From: Rhizobium oryzihabitans
GTDB lineage: Bacteria; Pseudomonadota; Alphaproteobacteria; Rhizobiales; Rhizobiaceae
Length of the DNA stretch: 64,000 nucleotides
NCBI RefSeq assembly: GCF_010669145.1
Contig: NZ_CP048635.1
Coordinates: 868,001 to 932,000, forward strand
Direction: 5' to 3'
A program made the translations under genes and the position numbers. A model generated the notes under the pieces. It was not told the DNA's origin. It did no database searches and saw only the letters and a list, made by a program, of their open reading frames with translations. Of the stretch, positions 31,143 through 41,649 are shown one piece after another (position 1 is the stretch's first letter; each line of letters begins with the position of its first letter).

Positions 31143-33845
31143 CTAGTCATGATCTAGCACAGGCGGCTCGGTGGGAACCGGCAAACCTATCGTGAATTGC
31201 GCGCCTGATCGACCCTGCCTGTTTTCCGCCCGGATCGACCCGCCCATGGCCTCGATGAACCCCTTGCAGATGGAAAGCCCGAGCCCTGTTCCGGCCTGCA
31301 CGTGGTCGGCCTTGCGCACCCGGTAAAAACTGTCGAACACACGCTCCGTATCATCAGGGGGAATGCCCGGCCCCTCATCGGCAACGGCGAGGAAAACATG
31401 TCTGCCCTGCCGCCACCCACGAATGTCGATTGCCGTGTGTTCGGGCGCATATTTTGCCGCATTGTCGATGAGATTGAACAGAACCTGTTCGAAAAGCACC
31501 GGATCGACCTTCAGCATCGGCAGGTCAGAGGGAATATCCAGAACGATCTCGTGCCTGACGACGATTTTTGCCGCCCGCGACAATGCCGTTCCGACCATGT
31601 CACCAACGAAATGCAGCCCGTAATTCGGCTCCATTGCGCCCGAACCGATCCTCGTCATATCGAGCAGGTTGGAGATGAAGCGGTTCAGCCTTTCGGATTC
31701 CTCAACAATCGTCGAAAGCAGTTCGGTGCGCGCATCGGGGGGAATGTCGTCGGCAAAATCCTTCAGCGTTCCGGCCGAACCCAGAATGGCGGCGAGCGGC
31801 GTTTTCAGGTCGTGGGAGATGGAGGTCAAAAGCGCGGTGCGCAGCCGGTCGGTCTCCGCCGCAAGCCTTGCACGGTCAACATCCGAGACCAGCTGAATGC
31901 GCTCTATGGCGAGTGCTGCCTGATCTGACAGCGCATCGAACATGCGCTGCTGTTCGGGCGTAAGAAGCGGGCCGAGCCGGTCGTCGTCCAGCCCCACGAC
32001 GCCGACGGCGCCGCTGCCGGTGCGCAACGGCAGATAAAGCCGTTTGGCGCCGGGCAGCGTATCCGCGCCCCTTCCCGCAGCCTTGTTGTGTTCCCAGGCC
32101 CATTGGGCTGCCGCTATATCCGCATCCATCAGCGTATCGTCGGGAGGATAACCGGCCTTGACCGCAATCGTATTGTTTTCCGGCAGCAGCAGAACGACCC
32201 GGACGTTCAGCATTGACGCCATCTGGAAAGCGGTTGCCCACAACACGTCGTCCAGCGTGCCGGTGCCTGCCAGCTTTTTGGAAAACAGATAAAGGTCCTC
32301 GGTGGTTCGCGCCCTTGCACGCGCGGACGCCGCCTGCCGTTGCACGGCGACCGTCAGGTTGGAGCCGATAAGCGCCACGCCAAAATAAAACAGCAGGGCG
32401 ACGACGCTATCGGGTGCGCTCACCGTCAGCGTGTAACGCGGCTCCAGAAAGAAGAAGTTGAAGGCGACGGCACCGAGCACGGAGGCATAAAGCGCCGGCG
32501 CCAACCCGCCGCGCACGGCAGCGGCCAGAACCGCCATCAGGAACACCAATGCCAGGTTTTGAACGTCGAGTGTCTGGTCAAGCACGATACCGACCAGGAT
32601 CGCCAGCCCGACAAACAGGGTGCTCTTGAGATACGGCAGCACCGAGAAACGTGATTGCACCAACAGCGGCTTTACGCTCTGCGCTGGTTTTTCCTCGCTC
32701 TTGTCGCCGGAGATGACATGCACGCTGATATCGCCGGCATGGTCGATCAGATCATGCGTCAGCGAGCGCTGCAGAATTCTCTGCCACCAGGATTTTCTGG
32801 GACGGCCGATGATGATGTGGGTGAAATTATTGGCATTGGCATAGGATATTATTTCGCGCGTGAGATCGAGCGCCGGCAGGGTCACGGTCTCCCCGCCGAG
32901 CTGCTGGGCGAGACGCATGGTGCCCGCCAGCCGATCCTTCTCCGCCTCCGACAATTGCTGCGATCGGGGCGTGTCCAGATGCAATGCCGTCCAGGGTGCG
33001 CGCAGCCGATCCGCCTGCCGGCGGGCATAACGCACCAGACCCGGTCCGTTGCCGCCATGATCGAGACAGACCAGCACCCTGTCTCCCGCAGCCCAGGGGC
33101 CCGAAATGGCGTGCGACTGCATGTGGTTGAGCAATTGCTCGTCGACCCGCTGGGCTGTGCGCCGCAGCGCAAGCTCCCGCAGGGCCGTCAGATTGCCGCG
33201 TGAAAAATAATTCTCGATGGCGCGCCGTGCGGTGCGGGGCAGATAGACCTTGCCATCCTGCAGGCGCTTTATCAGATCGTCGGGGGTGATATCGATGATT
33301 TCAACATCGTCTGCCCGGTCGATGATGCTGTCCGGCACCGTTTCGCGCACGCGGATGCGGGTGATCTGCGCCACGACATCATTCAGGCTTTCCACATGCT
33401 GGATGTTCAGCGTCGTGTAGACGTCGATGCCCTGTGCCAGGATTTCCTGAACATCCATATAGCGCTTAGGGTGGCGGCTGCCGGTGGCGTTGGTGTGTGC
33501 CAGTTCATCGACCAAAACAAGAGCCGGCCGACGGGCGAGAATGGCGTCGAGGTCCATCTCATCCAGTACCTGGCCGCGATAATCGATCTTCCTGCGCGCA
33601 ATGATCTCGAAACCCTGCACCAGCGTTTCGGTTTCCTTGCGGCCATGCGTTTCCACGACACCAATGACCGTATCGACGCCATCCGCCAGTTTTGCCCGGC
33701 CCGACATCAGCATTTCATAGGTCTTGCCGACACCGGGCGCCGCGCCCAGAAAAATCTTCAGCCGGCCCCGCGCCTCGCGCCGGGCGTTTTCCAGCAGCGC
33801 ATCCGGCGACGGTCTGCTCGGCATATTGCTGATATCGTCAGGCAT
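31143..33845 (-). CDS. kdpD: KdpD osmosensitive potassium-channel histidine kinase
   Basis: Membrane kinase sensing potassium limitation. The 900-residue protein has the N-terminal KdpD domain with a Walker A motif GAAPGVGKT at 34-42, then a USP-like domain (about 250-370). Four membrane segments lie at about 400-500 and a GAF-like domain at about 525-650. The kinase core has phospho-acceptor His678 in SISHDLKTPLAA, an N-box LIDNAAKYAP, and GTGLGLSICKG. It lies between kdpC and kdpE, 54 bases from kdpC and 56 from kdpE, in the usual rhizobial order. The kinase looks intact while its partner is frameshifted. Confidence 0.95.
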   Translation of the reverse strand: MPDDISNMPSRPSPDALLENARREARGRLKIFLGAAPGVGKTYEMLMSGRAKLADGVDTVIGVVETHGRKETETLVQGFEIIARRKIDYRGQVLDEMDLDAILARRPALVLVDELAHTNATGSRHPKRYMDVQEILAQGIDVYTTLNIQHVESLNDVVAQITRIRVRETVPDSIIDRADDVEIIDITPDDLIKRLQDGKVYLPRTARRAIENYFSRGNLTALRELALRRTAQRVDEQLLNHMQSHAISGPWAAGDRVLVCLDHGGNGPGLVRYARRQADRLRAPWTALHLDTPRSQQLSEAEKDRLAGTMRLAQQLGGETVTLPALDLTREIISYANANNFTHIIIGRPRKSWWQRILQRSLTHDLIDHAGDISVHVISGDKSEEKPAQSVKPLLVQSRFSVLPYLKSTLFVGLAILVGIVLDQTLDVQNLALVFLMAVLAAAVRGGLAPALYASVLGAVAFNFFFLEPRYTLTVSAPDSVVALLFYFGVALIGSNLTVAVQRQAASARARARTTEDLYLFSKKLAGTGTLDDVLWATAFQMASMLNVRVVLLLPENNTIAVKAGYPPDDTLMDADIAAAQWAWEHNKAAGRGADTLPGAKRLYLPLRTGSGAVGVVGLDDDRLGPLLTPEQQRMFDALSDQAALAIERIQLVSDVDRARLAAETDRLRTALLTSISHDLKTPLAAILGSAGTLKDFADDIPPDARTELLSTIVEESERLNRFISNLLDMTRIGSGAMEPNYGLHFVGDMVGTALSRAAKIVVRHEIVLDIPSDLPMLKVDPVLFEQVLFNLIDNAAKYAPEHTAIDIRGWRQGRHVFLAVADEGPGIPPDDTERVFDSFYRVRKADHVQAGTGLGLSICKGFIEAMGGSIRAENRQGRSGAQFTIGLPVPTEPPVLDHD

Positions 33846-33899
33846 TTAACCCACCAGTGGTCGAGGCGATGGCTCCAAAGAAGCCATCGCCATTTCAGG

Positions 33900-34466
33900 T
33901 CATGAGCCGGCTGCGTCAAGAGCCATGTTGAGAGCCAGCACATTTACGACTGGTTCGCCCATGAAACCGAGTTCCGGCCCTTCGACATGGCGTTCGACGA
34001 TGGCGCGAAGCGAGGCCTCATCCATGCCCCTCGCCTTGGCGACGCGCGGAACCTGGAAATAAGCGGCCTCAGGCGACACATGCGGATCAAGACCGCTGCC
34101 TGACGCCGTGACCAGATCGGCGGGAACGTCAGCGCTCGGGTTTTGGGCCTTTGCCGTCTCATAGTCCTGCTTTACCCGGTCAATGAGTTTCGCGCTCGTC
34201 GGACCGAGGTTGGAGCCGGAAGACGACGCGGCATTGTAGCCATCGCCGGCGGCCGATGGCCTGCCATGGAAATATTTCTCGCCGGCGAAGGCCTGCCCGA
34301 TCAATCGTGATCCGACGACAGTGCCATTCTTTTCGATCAGGCTGCCATTTGCCTGAAAGGGGAAAATTGCCTGCGCAAGGCCCGTCATTCCAAGAGGATA
34401 GGCAAGGCCGGTGATGGCGGTGGTAGCAAGGATCAGCACCAGTGCGGGACGTAGCTGTTTCAACAT
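33900..34466 (-). CDS. kdpC: potassium-transporting ATPase subunit C
   Basis: Inner-membrane subunit of the KdpFABC complex that supports ATP binding by KdpB. The 188-residue protein has one N-terminal membrane helix ([21 protein letters not shown]) and a periplasmic body with the family blocks [23 protein letters not shown] and [15 protein letters not shown]. The ATG at 34466 has GGAG eight bases upstream and lies 11 bases after kdpB. Confidence 0.95.
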   Translation of the reverse strand: MLKQLRPALVLILATTAITGLAYPLGMTGLAQAIFPFQANGSLIEKNGTVVGSRLIGQAFAGEKYFHGRPSAAGDGYNAASSSGSNLGPTSAKLIDRVKQDYETAKAQNPSADVPADLVTASGSGLDPHVSPEAAYFQVPRVAKARGMDEASLRAIVERHVEGPELGFMGEPVVNVLALNMALDAAGS

Positions 34467-34477
34467 TTCTATACTCC

Positions 34478-36562
34478 TCAGGCGAGACCAAGCGCCGTAA
34501 TGGCGAGGTCGATGGCCTTGATGCCGATGAAGGGCACGATGATGCCGCCCAGGCCATAGATGACCAGATTGCGCGACAGCAGCGCGCCGGCGCCGATCGG
34601 GCGGTATTTGACGCCCTTCAGCGAGAGTGGGATGAGCGCTATGATGATGAGCGCGTTGAAGATGATGGCCGACAGGATCGCGCTTTGCGGCGTCGAAAGG
34701 CCCATGACATTCAGCACGCCAAGTTGCGGATAAAATGCCAGGAACATGGCCGGGATGATGGCGAAATATTTGGCGATGTCGTTGGCGATGGAGAACGTGG
34801 TCAGCGCGCCGCGCGTCATCAACAATTGCTTGCCGATTTCCACGATCTCGATGAGCTTGGTCGGGTCGCTGTCGAGATCGACCATGTTGCCGGCCTCGCG
34901 CGCCGCGACCGTGCCGGTGTTCATGGCGACGCCAACATCGGCCTGCGCCAGTGCCGGAGCGTCGTTCGTGCCGTCACCGCACATGGCGACAAGCTTGCCC
35001 TTGGCCTGTTCCTCGCGGATGAGGTCCAGCTTGTTTTCCGGCGTCGCCTGGGCGAGGAAATCATCGACCCCGGCTTCTGCCGCAATCGCAGCGGCCGTCA
35101 TCGGGTTGTCACCGGTAATCATCACCGTTCGGATGCCCATGCGGCGAAGCTCCGCGAAACGCTCGCGAATGCCGCCCTTGACGATATCCTTCAGCTGCAC
35201 GACGCCAAGCAGCTTTCCGTCGCGCACCACGGCAAGCGGTGTGCCGCCGGTCTTGGCGATCTCTTCCGCAATGGTGCGGATGTCGCGGGTGGCATCGGTT
35301 TCGGTTTTAACGGCGAGCGCCGTATTGCCCTGTTGCGGAGCACCACCGTCGACATAGGAAAGAACGGCATCGACCGCACCCTTGCGAATGGAAGAACCTT
35401 CGAAATCGACGCCGCTCATGCGGGTCTGGGCAGTGAAGGGCACGAATGTAGCGTGCAGCCTCTGCATGTCGCGAGCGCGGATGCTGTATTTTTCCTTGGC
35501 GAGAACGACAATGGAACGGCCTTCCGGCGTTTCGTCGGCCAGCGACGCAAGCTGCGCCGCATCGGCCAAATCCTGTTCGGTAACGCCGGTGACGGGGCGG
35601 AATTCGGTGGCCTGCCGGTTGCCGAGCGTAATCGTGCCGGTCTTGTCGAGCAGCAGCGTGTCGACGTCACCGGCAGCTTCGACAGCGCGGCCCGACATGG
35701 CAAGCACATTGAAGCGCACCAGCCTGTCCATGCCGGCAATGCCGATGGCCGACAGGAGGGCGCCGATGGTGGTCGGGATAAGCGTCACGAACAGCGCCAC
35801 CAGCACGATGATCGGGATCGAACCACCGGCATAGGCGGCAAAGCTCGGGATTGTCGCCGTGGCCAGAACGAAGATCAGCGTCATGCCCGCAAGCAGAATG
35901 TTGAGCGCGATTTCGTTCGGCGTTTTCTGGCGCTCGGCACCTTCAACGAGCGAAATCATCCGGTCGAGGAAGGTGGAACCGGCAGCGGCGGTGATGCGAA
36001 CCCTGATCCAGTCTGAAAGCACCTGCGTGCCGCCGGTAACGGCGGACCGATCGCCGCCGGATTCGCGGATGACGGGGGCGGATTCGCCTGTTATCGCCGC
36101 CTCGTTGACGGAGGCGACGCCTTCGACGACTTCACCGTCCGAGGGTATGATATCGCCTGCCTCGACGAGGACGATATCGTTTACCTTCAGGCTGGTACCC
36201 GCCACCATTTTATACTGGCTGCGATCCTCACCGGTCAGCAGTTTCGCCTGGGTTTCGGTGCGGGTGCGGCGCAGCGAATCCGCCTGCGCCTTGCCGCGCC
36301 CTTCAGCGACGGCCTCGGCGAAATTGGCAAACAGCACGGTGAACCAGAGCCAGAGATTGATCTGGAAGGAAAAGCCGAGATTGGCGTTGCCGATGATGAG
36401 ATCGCGAATGAACAGAACGGTGGTGAGCACCGATACCGTCGCCACGACGAACATGACCGGATTGCGCGCAAGCGTGCGCGGGTTGAGTTTTTTGAATGCG
36501 TAGGCAATGGCCGGCACGAGAATGCGAGAATCGAGGATGCTCGCTTGTTTGGACTGGCTCAT
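34478..36562 (-). CDS. kdpB: potassium-transporting P-type ATPase subunit B
   Basis: Catalytic subunit of the high-affinity Kdp potassium pump. The 694-residue protein carries the phosphorylation motif DKTGTITLG, the actuator loop TGES ([10 protein letters not shown]), the nucleotide-domain KGA motif and hinge [10 protein letters not shown], with the expected membrane helices. ATG at 36562 ([10 protein letters not shown]) has GGAG eight bases upstream; the frame is open a further 123 bases but that stretch codes for the neighbouring small protein in another frame. The gene is followed by kdpC 11 bases on and preceded by the small ORF at 36607. Confidence 0.95.
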   Translation of the reverse strand: MSQSKQASILDSRILVPAIAYAFKKLNPRTLARNPVMFVVATVSVLTTVLFIRDLIIGNANLGFSFQINLWLWFTVLFANFAEAVAEGRGKAQADSLRRTRTETQAKLLTGEDRSQYKMVAGTSLKVNDIVLVEAGDIIPSDGEVVEGVASVNEAAITGESAPVIRESGGDRSAVTGGTQVLSDWIRVRITAAAGSTFLDRMISLVEGAERQKTPNEIALNILLAGMTLIFVLATATIPSFAAYAGGSIPIIVLVALFVTLIPTTIGALLSAIGIAGMDRLVRFNVLAMSGRAVEAAGDVDTLLLDKTGTITLGNRQATEFRPVTGVTEQDLADAAQLASLADETPEGRSIVVLAKEKYSIRARDMQRLHATFVPFTAQTRMSGVDFEGSSIRKGAVDAVLSYVDGGAPQQGNTALAVKTETDATRDIRTIAEEIAKTGGTPLAVVRDGKLLGVVQLKDIVKGGIRERFAELRRMGIRTVMITGDNPMTAAAIAAEAGVDDFLAQATPENKLDLIREEQAKGKLVAMCGDGTNDAPALAQADVGVAMNTGTVAAREAGNMVDLDSDPTKLIEIVEIGKQLLMTRGALTTFSIANDIAKYFAIIPAMFLAFYPQLGVLNVMGLSTPQSAILSAIIFNALIIIALIPLSLKGVKYRPIGAGALLSRNLVIYGLGGIIVPFIGIKAIDLAITALGLA

Positions 36563-36606
36563 GAAGAGGCTCCAGCGTTTGAAACAGGGCGACCGATGAG
36601 GGTCGG

Positions 36607-36771
36607 TCAGGCCGTGAGAATTTCGAGAGCGACGACGGCGGCGAACAGGACCGCCATCATCGCAAGAATGAGATTGGATGCGCACCAGCCGCCGGGACCG
36701 GCGCTCCTGCTCACAGGAGCGCCCGAGCGGACAGGGAGGGTGCGGTTACGTCGGGAGTTATCTCTGGTCAT
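36607..36771 (-). CDS. small single-helix membrane protein between kdpA and kdpB
   Basis: A 54-residue frame in the gap between two kdp genes. Its ATG (36771) follows the kdpA stop by nine bases and has a strong ribosome site GAGGTGG that includes the kdpA stop codon. The first half is basic and polar ([17 protein letters not shown]); the second half is one hydrophobic helix ([20 protein letters not shown]) ending LTA. It ends 44 bases before the kdpB start. No family is recognised. Position, ribosome site and a helix of membrane length make it a candidate accessory subunit of the Kdp complex; this role is inference. Confidence 0.65.
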   Translation of the reverse strand: MTRDNSRRNRTLPVRSGAPVSRSAGPGGWCASNLILAMMAVLFAAVVALEILTA

Positions 36772-36780
36772 GGCACCACC

Positions 36781-38484
36781 TCAAAAAACCTGACCGGCGG
36801 CCATAACGAGATGTTCCACGACCGGACCGAGCGCCAAAGCTGGCAGGAAGGTGAGGCCGCCGACGATCAGGATCGTGCCGACGAGCAGACCGACGAACAG
36901 CGGACCATCGGTTGGGAAGGTGCCGGCCGATGCTGGGACGGTCTTCTTGGCGATCAGCGAACCGGCAATCGCCAGTGCGGGAATGATCACCAGAAAACGC
37001 CCCATCAGCATGCCAAGACCAAGCGTGATGTTGTACCAGGTCGTATTGCCCGTGAGCCCGCCAAAGGCCGAGCCGTTGTTGGCGGCCGCCGATGTATAGG
37101 CATAGAGGATTTCGGAAAACCCGTGCGGCCCCGCCGTGCCGATCGACGCAACCGCCGAGGGCAGGATGGTGGCGGTGGCGGTGAAGACCAGCATGGCGAG
37201 CGGCAGGCAGAGAATGGCCAGAACCGCCATCTTCATTTCCTTGGCCTCGATCTTCTTGCCGAGATATTCCGGCGTGCGCCCCACCATCAGGCCCGCCACG
37301 AAGATGGCGATGATGATGAACAGGAGAATTCCGTAAAAACCCGCACCGACACCGCCGACGATCACTTCGCCAAGCTGCATGTTGATGAGCGGAATGAGGC
37401 CGCCGAGCGCCGTGAAGCTGCCATGCATGGCGTTGACCGCGCCGCAGGACGCCGCCGTGGTGATGACCGCAAAGAGCGACGAGAGTGCCACGCCGAAGCG
37501 GGCTTCCTTGCCTTCCATGTTGCCGCCAGCGAGACCAAAGCTGTGCATCAGCGGATTTCCGGCCGCTTCCGCCCAATAGGTAACCGCGACGCCGGCGATG
37601 AACAGAACGCCCATGGCGGCGAGGATCGCCCAGCCCTGACGGGCGTTGCCGACCATACGGCCAAAAACGTTGGTAAAGGCCGCGCCGATTGCGAAGATCG
37701 ACACCATCTGGATCATGTTGGAAATGGCGTCCGGGTTCTCGAACGGATGCGCGGAATTGGCGTTAAAGAAACCACCGCCATTGGTGCCGAGCATCTTGAT
37801 CGCCAACTGCGACGCCACGGGGCCGACCGCAATCGTCTGCCGCGCCCCTTCCAGGGTCTGCGCGAAGACGTAACCACCCAGTGTCTGCGGCACGCCGAGC
37901 CAGACGTAAACGAGGGTGAGCACGATGCAGACGGGCAGAAGCACATAGAGCGTCGCACGGACCATATCCACCCAGAAATTGCCGATGGCCTTGCCGGAAG
38001 CGCGTGCGAAGGCGCGGATAAGCCCGATGGCAATCGCCATGCCCGTCGCGGCGGATACAAAGTTCTGTACGGTGAGGCCAGCCATCTGGGTCAGATAGGA
38101 CATGGTGCTTTCCCCGCCATAGTTCTGCCAGTTGGTATTGGTGACGAAGCTGACTGCCGTGTTGAAGGAGAGTTCCGGTCCGACTGCCGCCATTCCTTCC
38201 GGATTATATGGCAGAGCGGCCTGAAAACGCATCAGGACATAAAGCAGGATAAAACCGAAAAGGTTGAAGAGGAGCATGGAAAACGCATAGGTCGTCCAGT
38301 GCTGTTCTTCGCGCTCACTCGTCCCGGCAAGGGCATAAAGGCCGCGCTCGACGGGTGCGAGAACCGGCGAAAGCAGGGTGCGTTCGCCACTAAAGACACG
38401 CGCCATATAGAAGCCGAGAGGCTTCACCAGCGCGACAACGATCCCGCAGAAAAGCAGGATCTGAAACCATCCATTGAGGGTCAT
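36781..38484 (-). CDS. kdpA: potassium-transporting ATPase subunit A
   Basis: Channel-like subunit binding potassium in the inner membrane. The 567-residue protein has about ten membrane helices and the selectivity-filter-like loops, including [34 protein letters not shown] and [13 protein letters not shown] at 38484 has only a weak ribosome site (GAAAG). Between it and kdpF are 134 bases without a gene. The full order on this strand is small ORF, kdpF, kdpA, small ORF, kdpB, kdpC, kdpD, kdpE. Confidence 0.96.
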   Translation of the reverse strand: MTLNGWFQILLFCGIVVALVKPLGFYMARVFSGERTLLSPVLAPVERGLYALAGTSEREEQHWTTYAFSMLLFNLFGFILLYVLMRFQAALPYNPEGMAAVGPELSFNTAVSFVTNTNWQNYGGESTMSYLTQMAGLTVQNFVSAATGMAIAIGLIRAFARASGKAIGNFWVDMVRATLYVLLPVCIVLTLVYVWLGVPQTLGGYVFAQTLEGARQTIAVGPVASQLAIKMLGTNGGGFFNANSAHPFENPDAISNMIQMVSIFAIGAAFTNVFGRMVGNARQGWAILAAMGVLFIAGVAVTYWAEAAGNPLMHSFGLAGGNMEGKEARFGVALSSLFAVITTAASCGAVNAMHGSFTALGGLIPLINMQLGEVIVGGVGAGFYGILLFIIIAIFVAGLMVGRTPEYLGKKIEAKEMKMAVLAILCLPLAMLVFTATATILPSAVASIGTAGPHGFSEILYAYTSAAANNGSAFGGLTGNTTWYNITLGLGMLMGRFLVIIPALAIAGSLIAKKTVPASAGTFPTDGPLFVGLLVGTILIVGGLTFLPALALGPVVEHLVMAAGQVF

Positions 38485-38618
38485 GGTATTGAACTTTCAA
38501 TAAAGCATCGGACCGAAAAGTGTCATGCGGTTTTCGGAAAATCCGATGCTCGGACAGAAAGAGAGAGCGGCGGATCCGATTCCGTTTTCTCTCCGCCGCT
38601 CGAACGGCCGCTTCCCGA

Positions 38619-38708
38619 TCAGAAGCGTTCGGGGCGAATGAGAGCATAGGTGAGATAGGCGGCGACAAAGACGGTGACGGCACCGCTCAAAACATAGTCG
38701 AATATCAT
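38619..38708 (-). CDS. kdpF: potassium-transporting ATPase subunit F
   Basis: A 29-residue one-helix peptide stabilising the KdpABC complex. The sequence starts MIFDYVLSGAVTVFVAAYL and ends YALIRPERF, which is the classical KdpF pattern, including the C-terminal ALIRPERF. The ATG at 38708 has GGAGG about five bases upstream. It lies just after another tiny ORF (38721) and ahead of kdpA, its expected place. Confidence 0.9.
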   Translation of the reverse strand: MIFDYVLSGAVTVFVAAYLTYALIRPERF

Positions 38709-38720
38709 CGCAGCCTCCGC

Positions 38721-38804
38721 CTAAAGCCGGTCGCAGGCGCGGGTATAGGCAAAGCAGAGTGCGAAAAACGCCGTGGCCGCGCCAATTAGAATAACGTCCA
38801 TCAT
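38721..38804 (-). CDS. tiny membrane peptide upstream of kdpF
   Basis: A 27-residue frame, MMDVILIGAATAFFALCF followed by AYTRACDRL. It is one hydrophobic helix with a short basic end. Peptides ending in a C(D/E)RL motif, directly upstream of kdpF, are in my recollection common in kdp operons but usually left unannotated. Two ATGs stand in a row (38804 and 38801); AGGGAG is about eight bases upstream of the first. The stop is 12 bases before the kdpF start, and the kdpF ribosome site overlaps the gap. This is probably the first gene of the operon. Confidence 0.65.
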   Translation of the reverse strand: MMDVILIGAATAFFALCFAYTRACDRL

Positions 38805-38843
38805 TGATGGGACTCCCTTTTTAACCGAGGAGCCGGACAGGAA

Positions 38844-38949
38844 GAAAAGCGCCGTCATGTGGGACGTCGCTTTTCATTCTTTCTGGCTTGAGAAGGGAAC
38901 ACCATCCCTTCCCGCACAGAAGAATGCACCCGAACCGCATAAAGGTTCG
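38844..38949 (-). promoter_or_regulatory. hairpin-rich leader of the kdp operon
   Basis: Three stem-loops stand within 106 bases upstream of the first kdp ORF: CGAACC-N7-GGTTCG (38931-38949), AAGGGA-N6-TCCCTT (38893-38910) and a 13-bp arm with one mismatch (38844-38856 with 38863-38875, loop of six). The last is followed on the minus strand by TTCC after its TTTTC end, terminator-like, and lies 40 bases before the first start codon. They may act as an attenuator, or the last may simply end read-through transcription. Confidence 0.45.
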
Positions 38950-38994
38950 AGACGGCGGCGGATGGAATAAAATAGGAATCCTATAGGAATTTCA

Positions 38995-39014
38995 ATGCCC
39001 GCTGAGGCGGGCAT
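38995..39014 (-). terminator. probable terminator of the asparaginase gene
   Basis: A perfect 8-bp stem (ATGCCCGC/GCGGGCAT) with loop TGAG lies 13 bases after the asparaginase stop; the T tract after it on the minus strand is short. Confidence 0.5.
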
Positions 39015-39026
39015 CTCAGCCGCTTC

Positions 39027-39980
39027 CTAGTGAGAAAGCGACTCACCGAAGGCGGAAACAATGGTTTCCGCGGGGCTTTTATTAGCCAGCAACGCCGCCA
39101 GCAGAATACGGGCTTGCCCAGGCCGAAGGGTGGACGAATGCACGGCGCCCGCCGCGACAAGGTCATGCCCGCCGCCGCCGCCGCCGTAACTTGCCACCAG
39201 CAGCCCTTCCGGCACACGGCTGGAGACGACGACGGGAACGCGGCGCTCCGCACAGCGCTTCACGGCAACTGCGATGCCGGGATTGGCGTTGCCGGAACCA
39301 AGTGCGGCAAGCACGATGCCATCAGCACCTGCCTGCAGGCTCGCCTCGATATGGGCGACATCGCAGCCGGGATAAATGGCAACGATATCGACCCGCAGAC
39401 CGGCGACGGGAGCGGCAAGGTTCAGTGTTGCGGCAGGGGCCACCGGCCGTGCGGAGCGGAACGCATCCGCTGAATCCGCGCTCAGCTTGTAAAGCCCCCA
39501 TGCCGGCAGACATCTGCCACCGAAGGACAGGAGCACGCCGCGCTCGGCATTCGTCTGATCGAGCGCGATTTCTATGGCCCTGGCCAGATTGGATGGGCCG
39601 TCCGCATCCGGATGGTCGGCGGTAAACTGCGCGCCGGTGAAGACAACCGGCTTGGTGATGGCGTGCTGCAGGTGCACGAGCAGCGAAGATTCTTCCATCG
39701 CGTCGGTCCCATGCAGAACGACGACGCCCGCGACGGTGGGATCGCCGAGTTCCACACCCACCGCGTCGCTGATGCGCTGCATGTCGGCCAATGTCAGGCT
39801 GGACGAATCCTTCGCCATCAGATCGACCGGCTTCAGGCGTGCACTGATCTGCGGAACCAGTGCAAGCAGGTCTTCACCCGAAAGGCTGGGGGTGCTTACG
39901 CCATCGATGCCGCGCCTGCTGGCAATGGTGCCACCGGTGGCGATGACCGCCACCAGCGGCGCTTCACCCTGCCCGCTCAA
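39027..39980 (-). CDS. ansA: L-asparaginase
   Basis: Hydrolyses asparagine to aspartate and ammonia. The 317-residue protein has the two catalytic threonine/lysine blocks of the bacterial asparaginase family: [14 protein letters not shown] near the N-terminus and [12 protein letters not shown], plus the later [10 protein letters not shown]. The chosen start is TTG at 39980, which overlaps the stop of the permease gene (TTGA) and has GGAG eight bases upstream. An ATG-initiated frame 120 bases further upstream would run inside the permease gene and adds no family sequence. No clear signal peptide, so cytoplasmic. The overlap with the permease points to coupled expression. Confidence 0.87.
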   Translation of the reverse strand: MSGQGEAPLVAVIATGGTIASRRGIDGVSTPSLSGEDLLALVPQISARLKPVDLMAKDSSSLTLADMQRISDAVGVELGDPTVAGVVVLHGTDAMEESSLLVHLQHAITKPVVFTGAQFTADHPDADGPSNLARAIEIALDQTNAERGVLLSFGGRCLPAWGLYKLSADSADAFRSARPVAPAATLNLAAPVAGLRVDIVAIYPGCDVAHIEASLQAGADGIVLAALGSGNANPGIAVAVKRCAERRVPVVVSSRVPEGLLVASYGGGGGGHDLVAAGAVHSSTLRPGQARILLAALLANKSPAETIVSAFGESLSH

Positions 39981-41440
39981 TGCGATGCTCCCGCGCTTGC
40001 GCCCGCGCGTTCGCCGGCCAGACGGTGGATACGGTCGCGCAGCAGATACCAGCCGATGACCAGTGCCGGGATGATGACCAGCAGCGACGCGATGGTCCAC
40101 GAGCCGATGGGATAGTCAAATGCCATCAGCACCAGCACGCCGAACAGGAAGATGAGCGTGAGGATGCCCGTATAAGGCGCGCCGAACATGCGGAAATCCG
40201 GACGCACCAGCTCGCCGCGCCGGGAAAGCTGCCAGAGCTTCAACTGGCAGAGCACGATGACGGCCCAGGCGCAGATGATGCCGAGCGCCGAGAGGTTGAG
40301 CGCGATCTCGAAGGCTGCAGCAGGCACGACGGCATTCAGCGCGACACCGAGAACGGTGACGACAGCGGTCACCGCGATGCCGCCATAGGGCACGCCGGCC
40401 TTGTTCATCTTCGCAAGCGCTGCCGGCGCCGAGCCGGAAACCGCCATGGAGTGCAGAATACGCCCGGTGGAATAAAGGCCGGCATTAAGCGATGACAGCA
40501 CGGCGGTCAGAACCACGAGGTTCATGATCACATCCGCACCCTGGACGCCAATGGAACCGAAGAAGGTGACGAAGGGACTCTCACCCGCCTTATAGGCGGT
40601 ATAGGGCAGAAGCAGCGTGAACAGCAGCACCGAGCCGACATAAAACACCACGAGACGCAGGACCACGGCGCGGATGGCACGGGGCATGACCTTGCGCGGG
40701 TCTTCAGTTTCGCCAGCAGCCGTGCCGATCAGCTCGATCGAGGCATAAGCGAACACCACGCCCTGAATGATAACGAAGGCCGGAAGAATGCCGTTCGGGA
40801 AGAAGCCGCCATTATCGGTAATGATGCTGAAGCCGGTGACATGGCCTTCGATGGGCGTGCCGAAGATAACGAAATAAATGCCGACGACCAGGAAAATGGC
40901 GAGCGCCAAAACCTTGATCAGGCTGAACCAGAATTCAAGCTCACCGAAGACCTTCACCGACAGCATGTTCATCGCCAGCACGACCAGAAGTGCCGTCATT
41001 GCGAAGACCCACTGGTCGATACCGGCGAGCCACGGAACATATTGCTTGAAGAAATTCATGTAGAGGGCAACGGCGGTCACATCCGCCACTGACGTCATTG
41101 CCCAGTTCAGCCAGTACATCCAGCCGGCGGCAAAGGCCATTTTCTCGCCGTAGAACTCGCGGGCATAGGAGACGAAGGAACCGGAACTCGGGCGGTGCAT
41201 GATAAGTTCGCCAAGCGCGCGCAGCACGAGAAACGCGAAGAAGCCGCAGAGCGCATAAACAAACACCAGTGCGGGGCCTGCCTGCGCCAATCGCCCGCCA
41301 GCGCCGAGGAAGAGGCCGGTCCCGATGGCGCCGCCGATGGCGATCATCTGGATCTGGCGCGGCTTGAGAGCCTTGTGATAGCCGAGGTCTTCCTCGGCAA
41401 AAACCTCTCGTTCGGCGGGTACCTTTTTCACGGATTGCAT
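39977..41440 (-). CDS. ansP: amino acid permease, probably asparagine (AnsP-like)
   Basis: A 487-residue APC-family transporter of the AAT subfamily with about 12 membrane helices. The first helix holds the family motif [17 protein letters not shown]. The motif [13 protein letters not shown] and the EYAS-like [16 protein letters not shown] also fit this subfamily. Substrate assignment as asparagine rests on the overlapping asparaginase gene and the divergent aspartase gene; proline or GABA permeases look similar. The ATG at 41440 has GGGAGGAG eight bases upstream. In Rhizobium etli related genes form an asparagine-use operon; here permease and asparaginase share one strand and the aspartase lies on the other. 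Confidence 0.85.
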   Translation of the reverse strand: MQSVKKVPAEREVFAEEDLGYHKALKPRQIQMIAIGGAIGTGLFLGAGGRLAQAGPALVFVYALCGFFAFLVLRALGELIMHRPSSGSFVSYAREFYGEKMAFAAGWMYWLNWAMTSVADVTAVALYMNFFKQYVPWLAGIDQWVFAMTALLVVLAMNMLSVKVFGELEFWFSLIKVLALAIFLVVGIYFVIFGTPIEGHVTGFSIITDNGGFFPNGILPAFVIIQGVVFAYASIELIGTAAGETEDPRKVMPRAIRAVVLRLVVFYVGSVLLFTLLLPYTAYKAGESPFVTFFGSIGVQGADVIMNLVVLTAVLSSLNAGLYSTGRILHSMAVSGSAPAALAKMNKAGVPYGGIAVTAVVTVLGVALNAVVPAAAFEIALNLSALGIICAWAVIVLCQLKLWQLSRRGELVRPDFRMFGAPYTGILTLIFLFGVLVLMAFDYPIGSWTIASLLVIIPALVIGWYLLRDRIHRLAGERAGASAGASH

Positions 41441-41550
41441 TGATATTTCTCCTCCCGATGAATTTGCTTTTCAGTCGGCGATACGCCGGAAATCAAAATG
41501 GAACTGGCACAGCCCTCGCTGGAGATATGGCTAGCATGCCCACGCACGCT

Positions 41551-41577
41551 GTAAAGCTGCATGACAGATTTTCGACC
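41551..41577 (-). promoter_or_regulatory. inverted element copy A upstream of the permease gene
   Basis: GTAAAGCTGCATGACAGATT followed by TTCGACC on the plus strand. It is the reverse complement, with a few changes and one missing base, of the element at 41650-41677. Both copies read in the same sense toward their own gene. Copy A lies about 110 bases upstream of the permease start. Confidence 0.6.
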
Positions 41578-41649
41578 CTCATAATCGGACAGAATGCCGC
41601 TCGTCAAGGGGATGCAATCATTATTGACCTTCTCAAGACCAAGGATTAA

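Noticed and set aside
34442..36016. A 524-codon plus-strand frame opposite kdpB
   Set aside because: Antisense shadow; kdpB is unmistakable on the other strand.
36563..36685. Upstream extension of kdpB by 41 residues
   Set aside because: Arginine-rich, unlike KdpB, without a ribosome site; it is the out-of-frame shadow of the small membrane ORF.
36811..38649. A 612-codon plus-strand frame opposite kdpA
   Set aside because: Antisense shadow of kdpA; composition rich in Arg, His and Asp with no recognisable motif.
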